From Psittacicella hinzii (GTDB lineage Bacteria; Pseudomonadota; Gammaproteobacteria; Enterobacterales; Psittacicellaceae), in contig NZ_NRHC01000073.1 in NCBI RefSeq assembly GCF_003585885.1, positions 1-51,001 on the forward strand: a DNA stretch of 51,001 nucleotides, in the 5' to 3' direction. The stretch's first letter is position 1, and each line of letters opens with the position of its first letter. Below are positions 26,320 through 35,127 of the stretch, piece by piece. Under the pieces are notes generated by a model, which made no database searches, had not been told where the DNA came from, and saw only the letters and a program-made list of their open reading frames with translations. The position numbers and the translations under genes are program-made.

Positions 26320-27192
26320 ATGACTCTACCGGATATCTTAGTAGATCTGCCGTTAAGTAGAATATCTATTAAAAAAATTGGTAACCATAGATATGTTTAC
26401 TATAAACATGAAACCTACCGTAATGAAAGAAACGTAGCCACTTTTAAAGGGATACTAATCGGTAGATTTGACGAGGAAACGGGCAGACTATTTCCGAACA
26501 AAAACTATTACGAATTTATTGAAAAACCTGGACTTGTCGATTACTTAGCGTTACCAAGAGGTCCATCGCAAAGAAAAGACAATGTCGTAAATTTAAAAGT
26601 TAAAGAGTACTTAAAAGAATTTGCTCTTCGACCTAAGCCTGAAGGCGAATCTCCAAGAATACCTACCAAGTTACCAATTTATAGAAGATCCCCTAAAAAA
26701 GATAAAGATGCTGCTAAAGATGCTACTAAGGCAACTAAAGCAACTTCAAAAGGATCTAATAGCACTACTTCTAAAGCCTCTAGCAAAAGCAAAGCTAGCT
26801 CTAAAAAAGCTGACTTAGCAAAAACTAAAGCTAGCAAAACAACTAAAAAAGCTAGCCCAAGTAAAGCACAGGCAAAAAGTAAAGCAAAATCTTCTAAAAA
26901 GGTACTTGCAAGTAATTCTACTGCACCAACTACTAATACAGCAACTGCTAAAAAGTCTAGCACCGTTAAAAGTAGTAAAACTACAGTAAACGCTAATAAC
27001 GTAAACAATACTGTAGCTCCAACTGCAAATAACAGTCAAACTTCTCCAACAGCAAATGCTCAAGTATTAATTGGTACAAGAAAAGATAATCGCAAACCTA
27101 ACAAGTTCAACAAAGGCTTTAAATTTAAAAAATCAAATAAATTCAGAAAAAGCAAAAGTCGAACTTTTGAAAAAAGAACAGAGCCAAGCTAA
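26320..27192 (+). CDS. Transposase-type N-terminal domain fused to a histone H1-like tail
   Basis: Residues 1-100 resemble the N-terminal region of IS1634-type transposases: HRYVYYKHETYRNE, ILIGRFDEETGRLFPN and NYYEF match the pattern of a YVY strand, a charged turn, IG(K/R)-D-x-x-TG and PN. No DDE catalytic domain follows. Instead residues 124-200 are a Lys/Ala/Ser/Thr tail with SK, KAS and KKA repeats like bacterial H1 homologues, then a Thr/Asn-rich part and a very basic end (KFNKGFKFKKSNKFRK). The protein has 290 residues and a strong terminator at its stop, so it looks like a maintained gene rather than debris. A DNA- or RNA-binding role is inferred from charge only. Function unknown. 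Confidence 0.65.
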   Translation: MTLPDILVDLPLSRISIKKIGNHRYVYYKHETYRNERNVATFKGILIGRFDEETGRLFPNKNYYEFIEKPGLVDYLALPRGPSQRKDNVVNLKVKEYLKEFALRPKPEGESPRIPTKLPIYRRSPKKDKDAAKDATKATKATSKGSNSTTSKASSKSKASSKKADLAKTKASKTTKKASPSKAQAKSKAKSSKKVLASNSTAPTTNTATAKKSSTVKSSKTTVNANNVNNTVAPTANNSQTSPTANAQVLIGTRKDNRKPNKFNKGFKFKKSNKFRKSKSRTFEKRTEPS

Positions 27193-27207
27193 AAATTAGC
27201 TTGGCTC
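27181..27207 (+). terminator. Terminator overlapping the stop of the H1-like gene
   Basis: Perfect 12-bp stem GAGCCAAGCTAA (27181-27192), AAA loop, complement to 27207, then TATTCTTTTT. The stop codon is part of the stem. Confidence 0.9.
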
Positions 27208-27283
27208 TATTCTTTTTGTTAATAAAATTGTTAAAGCAACTTATGAGAAACTCATGAACAACTCATGAGTTACTTAGAGCAAC

Positions 27284-28141
27284 TTACGCAGGCTTACGCG
27301 CTAACATAGTTGCAAATTGTAATTTAATACGGTTACCAAAGACATCTGTTTTGTGGAGATGACCTGGGTTTTCGTTATACTCAATAAATTCCCAACCTTG
27401 GTAATAATCTTTGAGTTCGTTAGGAGCAAAGGTAAATGGGAAAGGCATAGGGCAAGGATACTCATAGGTATTCATGGCAGCCACGATTAAGTTATAGCCA
27501 CCTGGTTTGGTATGCTCTTGCATATTAGCAATAATTGCAGGGATAGCTTCACGCTCACAGAACATTAGCACAACTGTTGAGAGAATAAAGTCATAGTCAT
27601 CTGTTAAACTTGCCGTATTGATGTCATACTGACGAGCTTTAACATCTAAACCGTCTTTATCACGTAAACTATCAAGGAAGTTCACTCCCTCAAGATTACG
27701 ATCAACTCCCTCAACACTAAAACCAAGTTTTGCTAAGTAAATTGAGTTACGTCCATGTCCACAACCTAGATCTAAAACTTTACCAAGTTTTACATACTCT
27801 AGGGCTTTAACTACTTCAGAGTGCGCTGGGTTTAAGTTATATTTTTTTGCAGGATAGAATTCAGGTTTACACTGAAATTCTAATTGACACTCTAAATCCG
27901 AAGTTACAGCTTCAACCTTATGCCAAGCTTGTGGTTCGATTAAGTAATCTTGTCCCGCTTCTAAGTCCTTCGTACTTAAAATATTACCCTCTTCATCTAA
28001 ATGATAAAAACGTAAAGTTCCTTGCAATACCGAAAGATGACCATAGGTATTTTCCTTGGTATTATGTTTCTCTTGGAACATTTGTGGTAATGTTTGCGCA
28101 GTCCAAACTGGCATAGTTTTGTAAGTTAGTAAATTAGACAT
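27284..28141 (-). CDS. tehB: TehB, tellurite-resistance SAM-dependent methyltransferase
   Basis: TehB methylates tellurite and related oxyanions with S-adenosylmethionine. The 285-residue protein has the two-part form known from Haemophilus: an N-terminal cupin-like DUF1971 domain (about 1-95; YKTMPVWTAQTLPQMFQEKHNT in two parts, HLSVLQGTLRF, IEPQAWHKVE) and a C-terminal methyltransferase with VLDLGCGHGRNSIYLA, VEGVDRN and FILSTVVLMF. TehA, the membrane partner of E. coli, is not next to it. The end of the gene is duplicated just after the stop (GCGTAAG twice). Confidence 0.93.
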   Translation of the reverse strand: MSNLLTYKTMPVWTAQTLPQMFQEKHNTKENTYGHLSVLQGTLRFYHLDEEGNILSTKDLEAGQDYLIEPQAWHKVEAVTSDLECQLEFQCKPEFYPAKKYNLNPAHSEVVKALEYVKLGKVLDLGCGHGRNSIYLAKLGFSVEGVDRNLEGVNFLDSLRDKDGLDVKARQYDINTASLTDDYDFILSTVVLMFCEREAIPAIIANMQEHTKPGGYNLIVAAMNTYEYPCPMPFPFTFAPNELKDYYQGWEFIEYNENPGHLHKTDVFGNRIKLQFATMLARKPA

Positions 28142-28333
28142 AGTAAGTTAACCCCAATGAGTAAGTAGTGCTAGTTAGCTTAGCTAACTAGTACCTAAGA
28201 AAAGATTCAGAGCAAATTATTGCTTTTACTTGCATAAGCGTTAGTTTTGCTTAAATAAGTATTTGGTCTTGCTGAATAAGGATTAGTTTTGCTTGTTGCC
28301 CTATTTGCCTCTAAACTTTGCTTGAGATTTTTA

Positions 28334-29131
28334 TTACTTAGTTGCCTTTGAGTTTTTGTTTTTGCGGGTATGCTTTACTTCTGTCTCATGCTCTTGTGCT
28401 TGAGCTTGTAAAGCTTCTTCGAGTTCTTGGCGTTGCGCTAATTGCTCATTTTGCACAGCAAAGTACATAAACTTCATTAAGGCACTGGCAATGATAAAGT
28501 AAGCAAAGCCCGCTAGAACTCCAGCATAACCATACAGAGAGACTGTATAGCGCGCTGTTGGTGCATTCCCTAAAAGAGATAGTTGCATCTCTTGCTGGAT
28601 TGAGAGCGCTAAACCTAAAGTTAAGCCACTCGCAACTAAGCCAACAAGGTAGTAAGCTAATCTCTGTTTGGTATTTAGTTGTTGCTCATTATAAAGCGGA
28701 GCTAAATAGAAGGCTGACCAAGCTAAACTAATTACACTGATTAAAGCATAGCTATAGGAAAAATAGCTCTTTAAATCACCTTGAAGCGTAAACACCTCTA
28801 AACTTCCTTGGGTGAGCATAAAGATTAACCAACCTGAAAGTGCAAGCACTAAAAGGTTAATTACCACAAAGAAAAAGCGAGGCTTTAACGTATGGCGACG
28901 AAAATAAAGCGAAGTTAAAGCAATGCCAAAAGGAATAAAACCCGTCATAAAGCCCAGTAACACTATAGGCCAAAGACTAGTATAATCTGCATTTTGCAAA
29001 GAAAGAGAAAATAGGTGCCAACTTTGGTTTGTAAAAGCGTGTAAGCTTTGTGACCAAAATCCTAGACCTAAAACGCCAGCAAGCAAAGTTAAGCCGGCAA
29101 ATAGAAAAAATGGTTTGTTTGTTGTTTGCAT
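28334..29131 (-). CDS. Integral membrane protein of unknown function
   Basis: The protein has about 265 residues from the ATG at 29131; a longer frame up to 29206 adds 25 residues of poor quality. Around seven hydrophobic helices are visible between residues 5 and 215, for example FLFAGLTLLAGVLGLGF, SLWPIVLLGFMTGFIPFGIA, FFFVVINLLVLALSGWLIF and YGYAGVLAGFAYFIIASA. The end is a charged helix rich in Gln, Glu and Lys (LAQRQELEEALQAQAQ) that should face the cytoplasm. I do not recognise the family. It lies downstream of ruvC on the same strand with a 141-base gap. Confidence 0.65.
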   Translation of the reverse strand: MQTTNKPFFLFAGLTLLAGVLGLGFWSQSLHAFTNQSWHLFSLSLQNADYTSLWPIVLLGFMTGFIPFGIALTSLYFRRHTLKPRFFFVVINLLVLALSGWLIFMLTQGSLEVFTLQGDLKSYFSYSYALISVISLAWSAFYLAPLYNEQQLNTKQRLAYYLVGLVASGLTLGLALSIQQEMQLSLLGNAPTARYTVSLYGYAGVLAGFAYFIIASALMKFMYFAVQNEQLAQRQELEEALQAQAQEHETEVKHTRKNKNSKATK

Positions 29132-29272
29132 AATATTGTTGTTTTTTAGTATAGCAAAAGAAGAAAATATCTTTCTTTTTACCCTGCAAGTCTGACTTAT
29201 CCCCACTTAGGTATCACCGAAAAATCCGTTAATTAGCAAGTAAGAATTGTTACAACTTTTATAAGGGTATTT

Positions 29273-29977
29273 TTATTTTTTTCTTGTTTCTAAAAGTTGC
29301 TTAATACGCTCTTCAAGTTTACTACGATTGGTAGCTTTCCCTGATTTTACTTTAAAACGCCCTGCGTTAATTTTTATATTTGTAAAATCTGCACTATTAG
29401 GACGATGATCAGCTAGTTGGGCAAGGTTTGCAGAGGTATTAGCTAAGCCTTTTTGGGTACGCTTGTCAAAAATTTGTAGTTGATCTTGTTGTTTTTGCAC
29501 AAGACGACGCGCGTTTAAGGTATGCGCATGGGAAATAGCCAGCGCAAGGGCATCAGAGGCGTCCAACTTAGGTTTTTCAGTCAGATTTAATAAACGGCAA
29601 ACCATGTTGTTCACTTGCTCTTTTTTAGCGTTACCTATCCCGGTGACAAACTTTTTAGCTTGACGCGCAGAGAGCTCAAAGATTTCAGCTTTACCTAAAG
29701 AGCCAGCTAAAATAGCTATGCCTCTTGCCATCCCAAGTTTAATCGCGGCTTGTGGGTTTTCGGCAATAAACACTTGTTCAACTACCATATGCTGGGGTTG
29801 ATAAGTGGCAATTATCTCTTGTAATTGCAAATAAATTAAGGGTAAACGACTATTAATTTCACTTCCTTTTACACTAATCACTCCCGAAGTAATATACTCC
29901 AAGCGCGAACCTTTTTTAGCGATAATGCCATACCCGGTATGTCTAGAACCTGGGTCAAGCCCTAAAATAATAGTCAT
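29273..29977 (-). CDS. ruvC: RuvC, Holliday junction resolvase
   Basis: RuvC cuts Holliday junctions in complex with RuvAB. The first 165 residues are canonical: ILGLDPGSRHTGYGII (D8), MVVEQVFIAENPQAAIKLGMARG with the catalytic Glu, AKKFVTGIGNAKKEQV and LDASDALALAISHAH with the two last acidic residues. The protein is 234 residues, about 60 longer than usual. The extra C-terminus is basic (KINAGRFKVKSGKATNRSKL, then KRIKQLLETRKK-like end) and may add DNA contact. ruvA and ruvB are not in the window. Confidence 0.95.
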   Translation of the reverse strand: MTIILGLDPGSRHTGYGIIAKKGSRLEYITSGVISVKGSEINSRLPLIYLQLQEIIATYQPQHMVVEQVFIAENPQAAIKLGMARGIAILAGSLGKAEIFELSARQAKKFVTGIGNAKKEQVNNMVCRLLNLTEKPKLDASDALALAISHAHTLNARRLVQKQQDQLQIFDKRTQKGLANTSANLAQLADHRPNSADFTNIKINAGRFKVKSGKATNRSKLEERIKQLLETRKK

Positions 29978-29999
29978 AACAGATAATCTCTATTAGCAA

Positions 30000-30026
30000 A
30001 AAGAAGACGCATAAAGCGTCTTCTTT
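30000..30026 (-). terminator. Terminator after yebC
   Basis: AAAGAAGACGC (30000-30010), loop ATAAA, perfect complement to 30026, with a T-run on the minus strand. It would separate yebC from ruvC or attenuate read-through. Confidence 0.75.
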
Positions 30027-30048
30027 AAATGCGTTTACAAAACTATTT

Positions 30049-30792
30049 TTATTCTAAAGAAGCAGCTACTTCATCAGAGATTTCACCATTGTGGAATACT
30101 TCTTGCACATCGTCAAGATCTTCTAATGAATCAATTAGCTTCATGAAAGTAGTTGCAGCTTCAACATCTAAATCAACTTTATTAGCTGGGATTTGCGCGA
30201 TCTCTGCATTAGCAGGTTTTAATCCTGCAGCTTCTAAAGCATCACGTACTTCGTTGAAGTTTTCCCATGGACAGTAAACGTCTACGTTACCATCACCGTA
30301 ATCTAGGATATCTTCACAACCAGCTTCTAACGCTGCTTCCATTACATCTTCTTCAGAAGAGTTTTCAAAAGTAAATACGCCACGTTTAGTAAATAAATAA
30401 GAAACTGAACCATCAGTACCTAAGTTACCACCTAAACGCGTGAAAGCGTGACGTACTTCAGATACAGTACGATTACGGTTATCAGTTAAACACTCAACCA
30501 TGATCGCTGTACCGCCTGGACCGTAACCTTCATAGATAATTGTATCCATGTTAGTACCTTCACCGCCACCAGTACCACGTTCAACCGCACGGTTGATAGT
30601 ATCACGTGTCATGTTGTTTGATAAAGCTTTATCTACTGCTGTACGTAAACGAGGATTCGAACCTACATCGCCACCACCTAATTTAGCAGCAACGGTAATT
30701 TCACGAATTAATTTGGTAAAGATTTTTCCACGTTTAGCATCTTGGGCTGCTTTTTTATGCTTAATATTTGCCCACTTACTATGACCTGCCAT
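30049..30792 (-). CDS. yebC: YebC/PmpR-family protein
   Basis: YebC-family proteins (TACO1 in mitochondria) help ribosomes through difficult sequences and some act as transcription regulators. The 247-residue protein has the invariant start [14 protein letters not shown] followed by [18 protein letters not shown], then [39 protein letters not shown] and the C-terminal alpha/beta domains ending with [14 protein letters not shown]. Its place between aspS and ruvC matches gammaproteobacterial synteny. Confidence 0.97.
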   Translation of the reverse strand: MAGHSKWANIKHKKAAQDAKRGKIFTKLIREITVAAKLGGGDVGSNPRLRTAVDKALSNNMTRDTINRAVERGTGGGEGTNMDTIIYEGYGPGGTAIMVECLTDNRNRTVSEVRHAFTRLGGNLGTDGSVSYLFTKRGVFTFENSSEEDVMEAALEAGCEDILDYGDGNVDVYCPWENFNEVRDALEAAGLKPANAEIAQIPANKVDLDVEAATTFMKLIDSLEDLDDVQEVFHNGEISDEVAASLE

Positions 30793-30845
30793 AAAAAGAC
30801 CTTTTATTGTTTGTTTGTGTGTAAATAAAAATTTGAAACTGTAAG

Positions 30846-30876
30846 CTTACTTAGTGGGCATTGCCCACTAAGTAAG
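30846..30876 (-). terminator. Hairpin between aspS and yebC
   Basis: Near-perfect palindrome CTTACTTAGTGGGCA (30846-30860) with its complement at 30862-30876, effective loop CATTG. No T-run follows on the minus strand, so read-through into yebC is possible. Confidence 0.55.
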
Positions 30877-30887
30877 TCTAGTAACAA

Positions 30888-30980
30888 GACTAGTTAAATT
30901 AGTATGACTAGTTAAATTTAAATTAGTATGACTAGTTAAATTAGTACGACTAGTTAAATTAGTACGACTAGTTAAAGTTA
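30888..30980. repeat. 18-bp tandem repeat downstream of aspS
   Basis: GACTAGTTAAATTAGTA(T/C) occurs four times plus a partial copy; one copy carries an extra AAATTT hexamer. Two of the copies are identical. Confidence 0.9.
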
Positions 30981-31001
30981 TCGCGTAGCTGTTTTACGAG
31001 A

Positions 31002-32783
31002 TTATTTCTCACGATGAACTTTGTACTCTGGTACTACATCAATTGCTACTTCAGCTAAAGATTTATCAGCAATATATGAAGGAGCATTTGTCATTAAACA
31101 TGTAGCAGAGTTAGTTTTCGGGAATGCAACCACGTCACGAATGTTTTCTGTACCAGAAAGTAACATTGCAATACGGTCAAAACCAAAAGCACAACCAGCG
31201 TGTGGTGGCGCACCGTATTTAAATGCGTCTAGTAAGAAACCAAATTTGTCTTCTTGTTCTTCCTTATCAATGCCAATTAAATCAAAGATTTTTGATTGTA
31301 GTTTTTGGTCATAGATACGTACTGAACCAGATGAACATTCGTAACCGTTGATTACCATATCACATGCGTCTGCACGGATATCTAACACCGGAGTGTTCTC
31401 TAAGTATTCTACAGTACCAACAATTGGTGAAGTAAATGGGTGGTGCGCTGCAATTAACGCGCCTGATTCTTCATCAATTTCGTACATAGGGAAGTTAACT
31501 ACCCATAGAGGCGCAAATGCGTTTAAGTCTACTAAACCTAAATCACGACCTAAACGAATACGTAAGCCACCAGCTGCTTTAGTTGCTACGTCTTTAGTGT
31601 CAGCCATAACAAACACTTGGTCGTTATTTGCTAACTCAAGTACTTGGTGTAAACTTGCGTAAATTTCTGGAGTAATAAATTTAGCAATTGAACCTTTTAC
31701 TTGTGCTTGTTCATGATCAACCACGCTAAAGTGTGCTAGACCACCAAGACCTAATGAGTTTACATATTTAGTATACTCATCAATTTTCTTACGACTAAAT
31801 TGTTCAGCAGCCCCTGGAACTTTAATTGCAATTACGCGCGATTTTGGATCATTAGCAGCTTTAGCTAAGAATTCTAAACCAACATTTGTAAATGCTGTGT
31901 TTACATCTTTTAATAAAAGAGGGTTACGTAAATCTGGTTTATCTGAACCGTAATCACGCATAGCTTCATCGTAGCTCATACGTGGGAATTTTGCTGGTAG
32001 ATCGTAATCTAACACTTCTTTCCATAAATTACGGATTAGATTTTCTCCGATTTCACGTACTTCTTCACCACTTAAGAAAGTAGTTTCTAAGTCAATTTGC
32101 GTAAACTCTGGTTGACGATCCGCACGTAAATCTTCATCACGGAAACATTTAACAATTTGGAAATAACGGTCAAAACCAGACACCATTAATAATTGTTTAA
32201 ATAATTGTGGTGATTGTGGTAAAGCGTAGAACTTACCTTTATTCACACGTGAAGGTACTAAGTAGTCTCTTGCACCCTCTGGAGTAGCTTTAGCTAATAC
32301 TGGAGTTTCAACTTCAATAAAGCCATTTTTATCTAAGAAAGAACGTACTACTTGATAAGCCTTGTGACGAATAAAGAAACGTTTTTGCATTTCCGGACGA
32401 CGTAAGTCTAAGTAACGGTATTTTAAACGTAACTCTTCAGGAACTTCAGTGTTATAGTCCACAGGTAAAACATCAGCTTTTGAATAAACGTGTACGTTTA
32501 CAGCTTCGATTTCAATTTCACCTGTTTTCATTTTTGGGTTTACTTGATCTTCAGGACGAGCAAGTACAACACCCTCTACACGAATACAAGATTCTGGACG
32601 TAGGTTTGAAACTTCTTCAAAGAATTCTGCTTCAGGTTTAATAAATACCTGTACTACCCCTTCACGGTCACGTAAGTTTAAAAAGCATAGACCACCGAAG
32701 TTACGGTTACGATCTACCCAACCATTTAAAGTTACCGTTTGTCCTACATGTTCTTTAGTAACTGCACCACAATATAAACGCAT
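31002..32783 (-). CDS. aspS: Aspartyl-tRNA synthetase
   Basis: AspS charges tRNA-Asp. The 593-residue protein is a complete bacterial-type class II enzyme: N-terminal OB fold (LNGWVDRNRNFGGLCFLNLR), motif 1 region RRPEMQKRFFIRHKA, motif 2 FRDEDLRADRQPEFTQIDLE, the bacterial GAD insertion (about 290-420) and motif 3 GCAFGFDRIAMLL near the end. Length matches E. coli AspS. A divergent promoter region is shared with cmoA. Confidence 0.98.
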   Translation of the reverse strand: MRLYCGAVTKEHVGQTVTLNGWVDRNRNFGGLCFLNLRDREGVVQVFIKPEAEFFEEVSNLRPESCIRVEGVVLARPEDQVNPKMKTGEIEIEAVNVHVYSKADVLPVDYNTEVPEELRLKYRYLDLRRPEMQKRFFIRHKAYQVVRSFLDKNGFIEVETPVLAKATPEGARDYLVPSRVNKGKFYALPQSPQLFKQLLMVSGFDRYFQIVKCFRDEDLRADRQPEFTQIDLETTFLSGEEVREIGENLIRNLWKEVLDYDLPAKFPRMSYDEAMRDYGSDKPDLRNPLLLKDVNTAFTNVGLEFLAKAANDPKSRVIAIKVPGAAEQFSRKKIDEYTKYVNSLGLGGLAHFSVVDHEQAQVKGSIAKFITPEIYASLHQVLELANNDQVFVMADTKDVATKAAGGLRIRLGRDLGLVDLNAFAPLWVVNFPMYEIDEESGALIAAHHPFTSPIVGTVEYLENTPVLDIRADACDMVINGYECSSGSVRIYDQKLQSKIFDLIGIDKEEQEDKFGFLLDAFKYGAPPHAGCAFGFDRIAMLLSGTENIRDVVAFPKTNSATCLMTNAPSYIADKSLAEVAIDVVPEYKVHREK

Positions 32784-32866
32784 TTTTATGTTACCTTTTA
32801 AATAAAAGTTGTTAAAAAAATTATTAATCCTTTACTAGCTAAATCGGCTGTAAAAATATCGGCATT

Positions 32867-32908
32867 ATTATATCATAAGTCTGACTTTTTCTCAGAGGGT
32901 GGTATAAT
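32867..32908. promoter_or_regulatory. Divergent promoters for aspS and cmoA
   Basis: TATAAT on the minus strand (32867-32872) points to aspS, about 85 bases before its ATG. TATAAT on the plus strand (32903-32908) points to cmoA, 54 bases before its ATG, with TCTGAC 17 bases further up. The two overlap in space, so they may interfere. Confidence 0.55.
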
Positions 32909-32961
32909 AGAAGAATTTGCAATAACCAAGCTTATTTCCCTGTTTTCAAGCTAATTTACTT

Positions 32962-33717
32962 ATGACAAAAGATAATATTTATGCTGATCAAGATATCCCT
33001 GGAGATTTTCAGTTTAATGATGTAGTTGCTGAAGTCTTTCCGGACATGATCCAAAGATCAGTACCTATCTATCAAGCTATTCTTGATAATATTCAGCTAC
33101 TTGGGCATAGATATATCCAAGAGCAAAGTAATGTTTATGATTTAGGTTGTTCTCTCGGAGCTATGACTTTTGCTTTACGTCAAAGCCTCCCGTTAAAACC
33201 AGAACGCCTCGGAGCAGTTCCGCAAAAAGTTAACTTCTACGCTGTCGATAACAGTGCGCCAATGATCCAACGTGCTCAGTTAAAACTAGCTGGTTACCAA
33301 AGTAATTACCCTACTACTTTTGTACTTGATAACATTGAGAATGTTCAAATTACCAACGCAAGTATGGTAATTATGAACTTTGTGCTACAGTTTTTTAAAC
33401 CTCAAGATAGATATGCGCAACTCGAACGCATCTACGCAGGTTTAAACCCAGGTGGCGTTTTAGTGTTATCGGAAAAATTCACGAATCCAAATGCTTATGC
33501 TGAAGAGCAAATTAAGCAACTGCACTGGGACTTCAAAGCAAAAAACGGTTACTCCCAACTCGAGATTGAGCGTAAACGTAACGCTATTGAAAATGTAATG
33601 ATTTTAGATAGCTTACCTGAACATTTAGCCCGTTTAGAGCAAATCGGTTTTGAAGTAGTTATTTGGCAACTAGGATTTAACTTCTGCTCTATCCTTGCTT
33701 TTAAACCTCAAAAGTAA
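32962..33717 (+). CDS. cmoA: CmoA, carboxy-S-adenosylmethionine synthase
   Basis: CmoA converts SAM and prephenate into carboxy-SAM, used by CmoB to make cmo5U at wobble position 34. The 251-residue protein has the CmoA start DQDIPGDFQFNDVVAEVFPD, the SAM loop VYDLGCSLGAMTFAL, VDNSAPMIQRAQ, MNFVLQFF and LSEKFTNPN. cmoB is not in the window. The stop codon lies in the first copy of a 16-bp tandem repeat. Confidence 0.96.
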   Translation: MTKDNIYADQDIPGDFQFNDVVAEVFPDMIQRSVPIYQAILDNIQLLGHRYIQEQSNVYDLGCSLGAMTFALRQSLPLKPERLGAVPQKVNFYAVDNSAPMIQRAQLKLAGYQSNYPTTFVLDNIENVQITNASMVIMNFVLQFFKPQDRYAQLERIYAGLNPGGVLVLSEKFTNPNAYAEEQIKQLHWDFKAKNGYSQLEIERKRNAIENVMILDSLPEHLARLEQIGFEVVIWQLGFNFCSILAFKPQK

Positions 33718-33780
33718 AACTGCATGTAAGTAAAACTTCACCTAAGTAAAACTGCACCTAAGTAAAACTGCACCTAACTA
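33712..33780 (+). repeat. 16-bp tandem repeat starting inside cmoA
   Basis: AAGTAAAACTGCACCT and close variants occur four times (33712-33775). The AAG TAA of the first copy is the last sense codon and stop of cmoA. Confidence 0.9.
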
Positions 33781-34100
33781 AAAACAGACACGAAAATAAA
33801 AACTGACCCACTTTGTGCAAGATTTCAGTTTTGTGAAAATTCTTTTCACCTAGAAAATGGTCAACTTTACGAGCAAAATACTACTAGCGAGAAAAAACAA
33901 AAGTCTCGAAGTTTGTTAGCTTCACCACTCTTTTTGATAAGTTTTACCTATTATTTAACTCTAAATATTTTTACAAAATTTTAGTTGGTAAATAATTTTT
34001 TCTCTTGATTTTTAAAAATCTGCAGGAGTATAATCTGGTTTCGAATCTACTCGGTTAGATTCTTAATCTATAAAAACAACTATCAAATTGAGACATTATT
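33781..34100. other. Intergenic region before yagU
   Basis: No gene seen. The stretch is AT-rich. GGAGTATAATC at 34024-34033 contains a TATAAT that can serve as the promoter of the next gene. Confidence 0.45.
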
Positions 34101-34622
34101 GTGAATTTATTTCAAACTACACATGCAAACCAACGTCGCGTGTTCTTAATGATCATTATCGCGATCGTTGCAGGTATCCTTTCTGCTTTTGTTAAAGATG
34201 GTTGGGAATCAACTTTCCCTCCTCGTGCTGTTAACGACGTTCCACCTCCTGTACTTTTCTTAGAAGTATTTGGCGTTAACGTAGCAGAAAAAACTTATAC
34301 AATTTTAGGTGTTACAGGTAACTGGGCGGCAACTTTAACTCACTTAGTATTCTCTATTGTGATGGCGCTTATTTACTGTGTACTAGCTGAGTTCTTACCT
34401 AAAGTAAGAATGTTAAAAGGTGCGGTATATGGTTATATCGCTGCATTTAGTGCGCACTATGTAGTGTTACCTATGTTAGGTATTCCTCGTGAATTCTCAA
34501 TCCCAGGTTTCTTATCAGAAATCGGTGGTACTTTCTTATGGATCTGGGCTATTGAAGTATTCCGTGCTTACATGCGTGAAGGTGCAACTGGCTACAAAAA
34601 CGCAGAAGATATGCCTTTATAA
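34101..34622 (+). CDS. YagU-like inner-membrane protein (DUF1440)
   Basis: E. coli YagU is an inner-membrane protein linked to acid survival. The 173-residue protein aligns with it: NQRRVFLMIIIAIVAGILSAFVKDGWE (in two parts), PPRAVNDVPPP, LTHLVFSIVMALIYCVLAEF, PMLGIP, SEIGGTFLWIWAIEVFRAY. It is about 30 residues shorter because the segment after PPR is reduced. Four hydrophobic segments are visible. The start is a GTG at 34101, since the family N-terminus begins right there. It is followed by a strong terminator and stands alone. Confidence 0.85.
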   Translation: MNLFQTTHANQRRVFLMIIIAIVAGILSAFVKDGWESTFPPRAVNDVPPPVLFLEVFGVNVAEKTYTILGVTGNWAATLTHLVFSIVMALIYCVLAEFLPKVRMLKGAVYGYIAAFSAHYVVLPMLGIPREFSIPGFLSEIGGTFLWIWAIEVFRAYMREGATGYKNAEDMPL

Positions 34623-34658
34623 TTAGCCAAGCTAATTTAAAAGCAAAAAGATTTTTTT

Positions 34659-34682
34659 AGGACACGTTTAACAACGTGTCCT
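34659..34682 (+). terminator. Terminator after yagU-like gene
   Basis: AGGACACGTT, loop TAAC, AACGTGTCCT, then ATTCTTTTTTT. Confidence 0.88.
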
Positions 34683-35127
34683 ATTCTTTTTTTCCTGAAA
34701 CGACATATAGCTTTTGTCCTGAAATGACATATAGCTTTCTCCTTAATTCCCTTAGGTAATTCCTTCAGGTAATTCCCTAAGGTGAGTTTAAGGGAATTAT
34801 ACCCACCAAAAAACTACTTTCTAGCTTTCAACCTTACTTTTTCTTTAGATAAGTTTCATTAGCCCAAAGAATGCAAAATAATAACCTCTACAAAGTAGTA
34901 GCTAATTATGAAAAAGTTGCTTTATATTTTTAAAATGCTACAATATCCACACTTTACTCTAATTAAAATTACTCTCCTTAAGAGTAACTTTTTCAAAGCA
35001 AATTAGATTTACTGCAAACAGCAAGTAAAAGAAGCAGGCAAAGATCTAAAGGTACAAATCTAACTGTTATCTTTTAATTACTATTTAAATTAAAACTATC
35101 TTTAATTAATCAACTCGAAGTTTCTTT
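34683..35127. other. Intergenic region before the MFS transporter
   Basis: Two copies of CCTGAAA(C/T)GACATATAGCTTT (34695-34740) are followed by several TTAATTCCCTTAGG / GGTAATTCC copies (34743-34800), some inverted. No gene is seen. Confidence 0.5.

Noticed and set aside
26679..27063. Hydrophobic minus-strand frames opposite the Lys/Ala tail of the H1-like gene
   Set aside because: Leu/Val/Ala-rich products are the expected complement of Lys/Ala/Ser codons, not a membrane protein gene.
26320..27192. Intact insertion sequence
   Set aside because: Only a transposase-like N-terminal part is present, no DDE domain and no terminal inverted repeats or target duplications were seen.
30888..30980. 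CRISPR-like or integrative repeat block
   Set aside because: Units touch each other, there is no spacer and no integrase; it is a simple tandem repeat.
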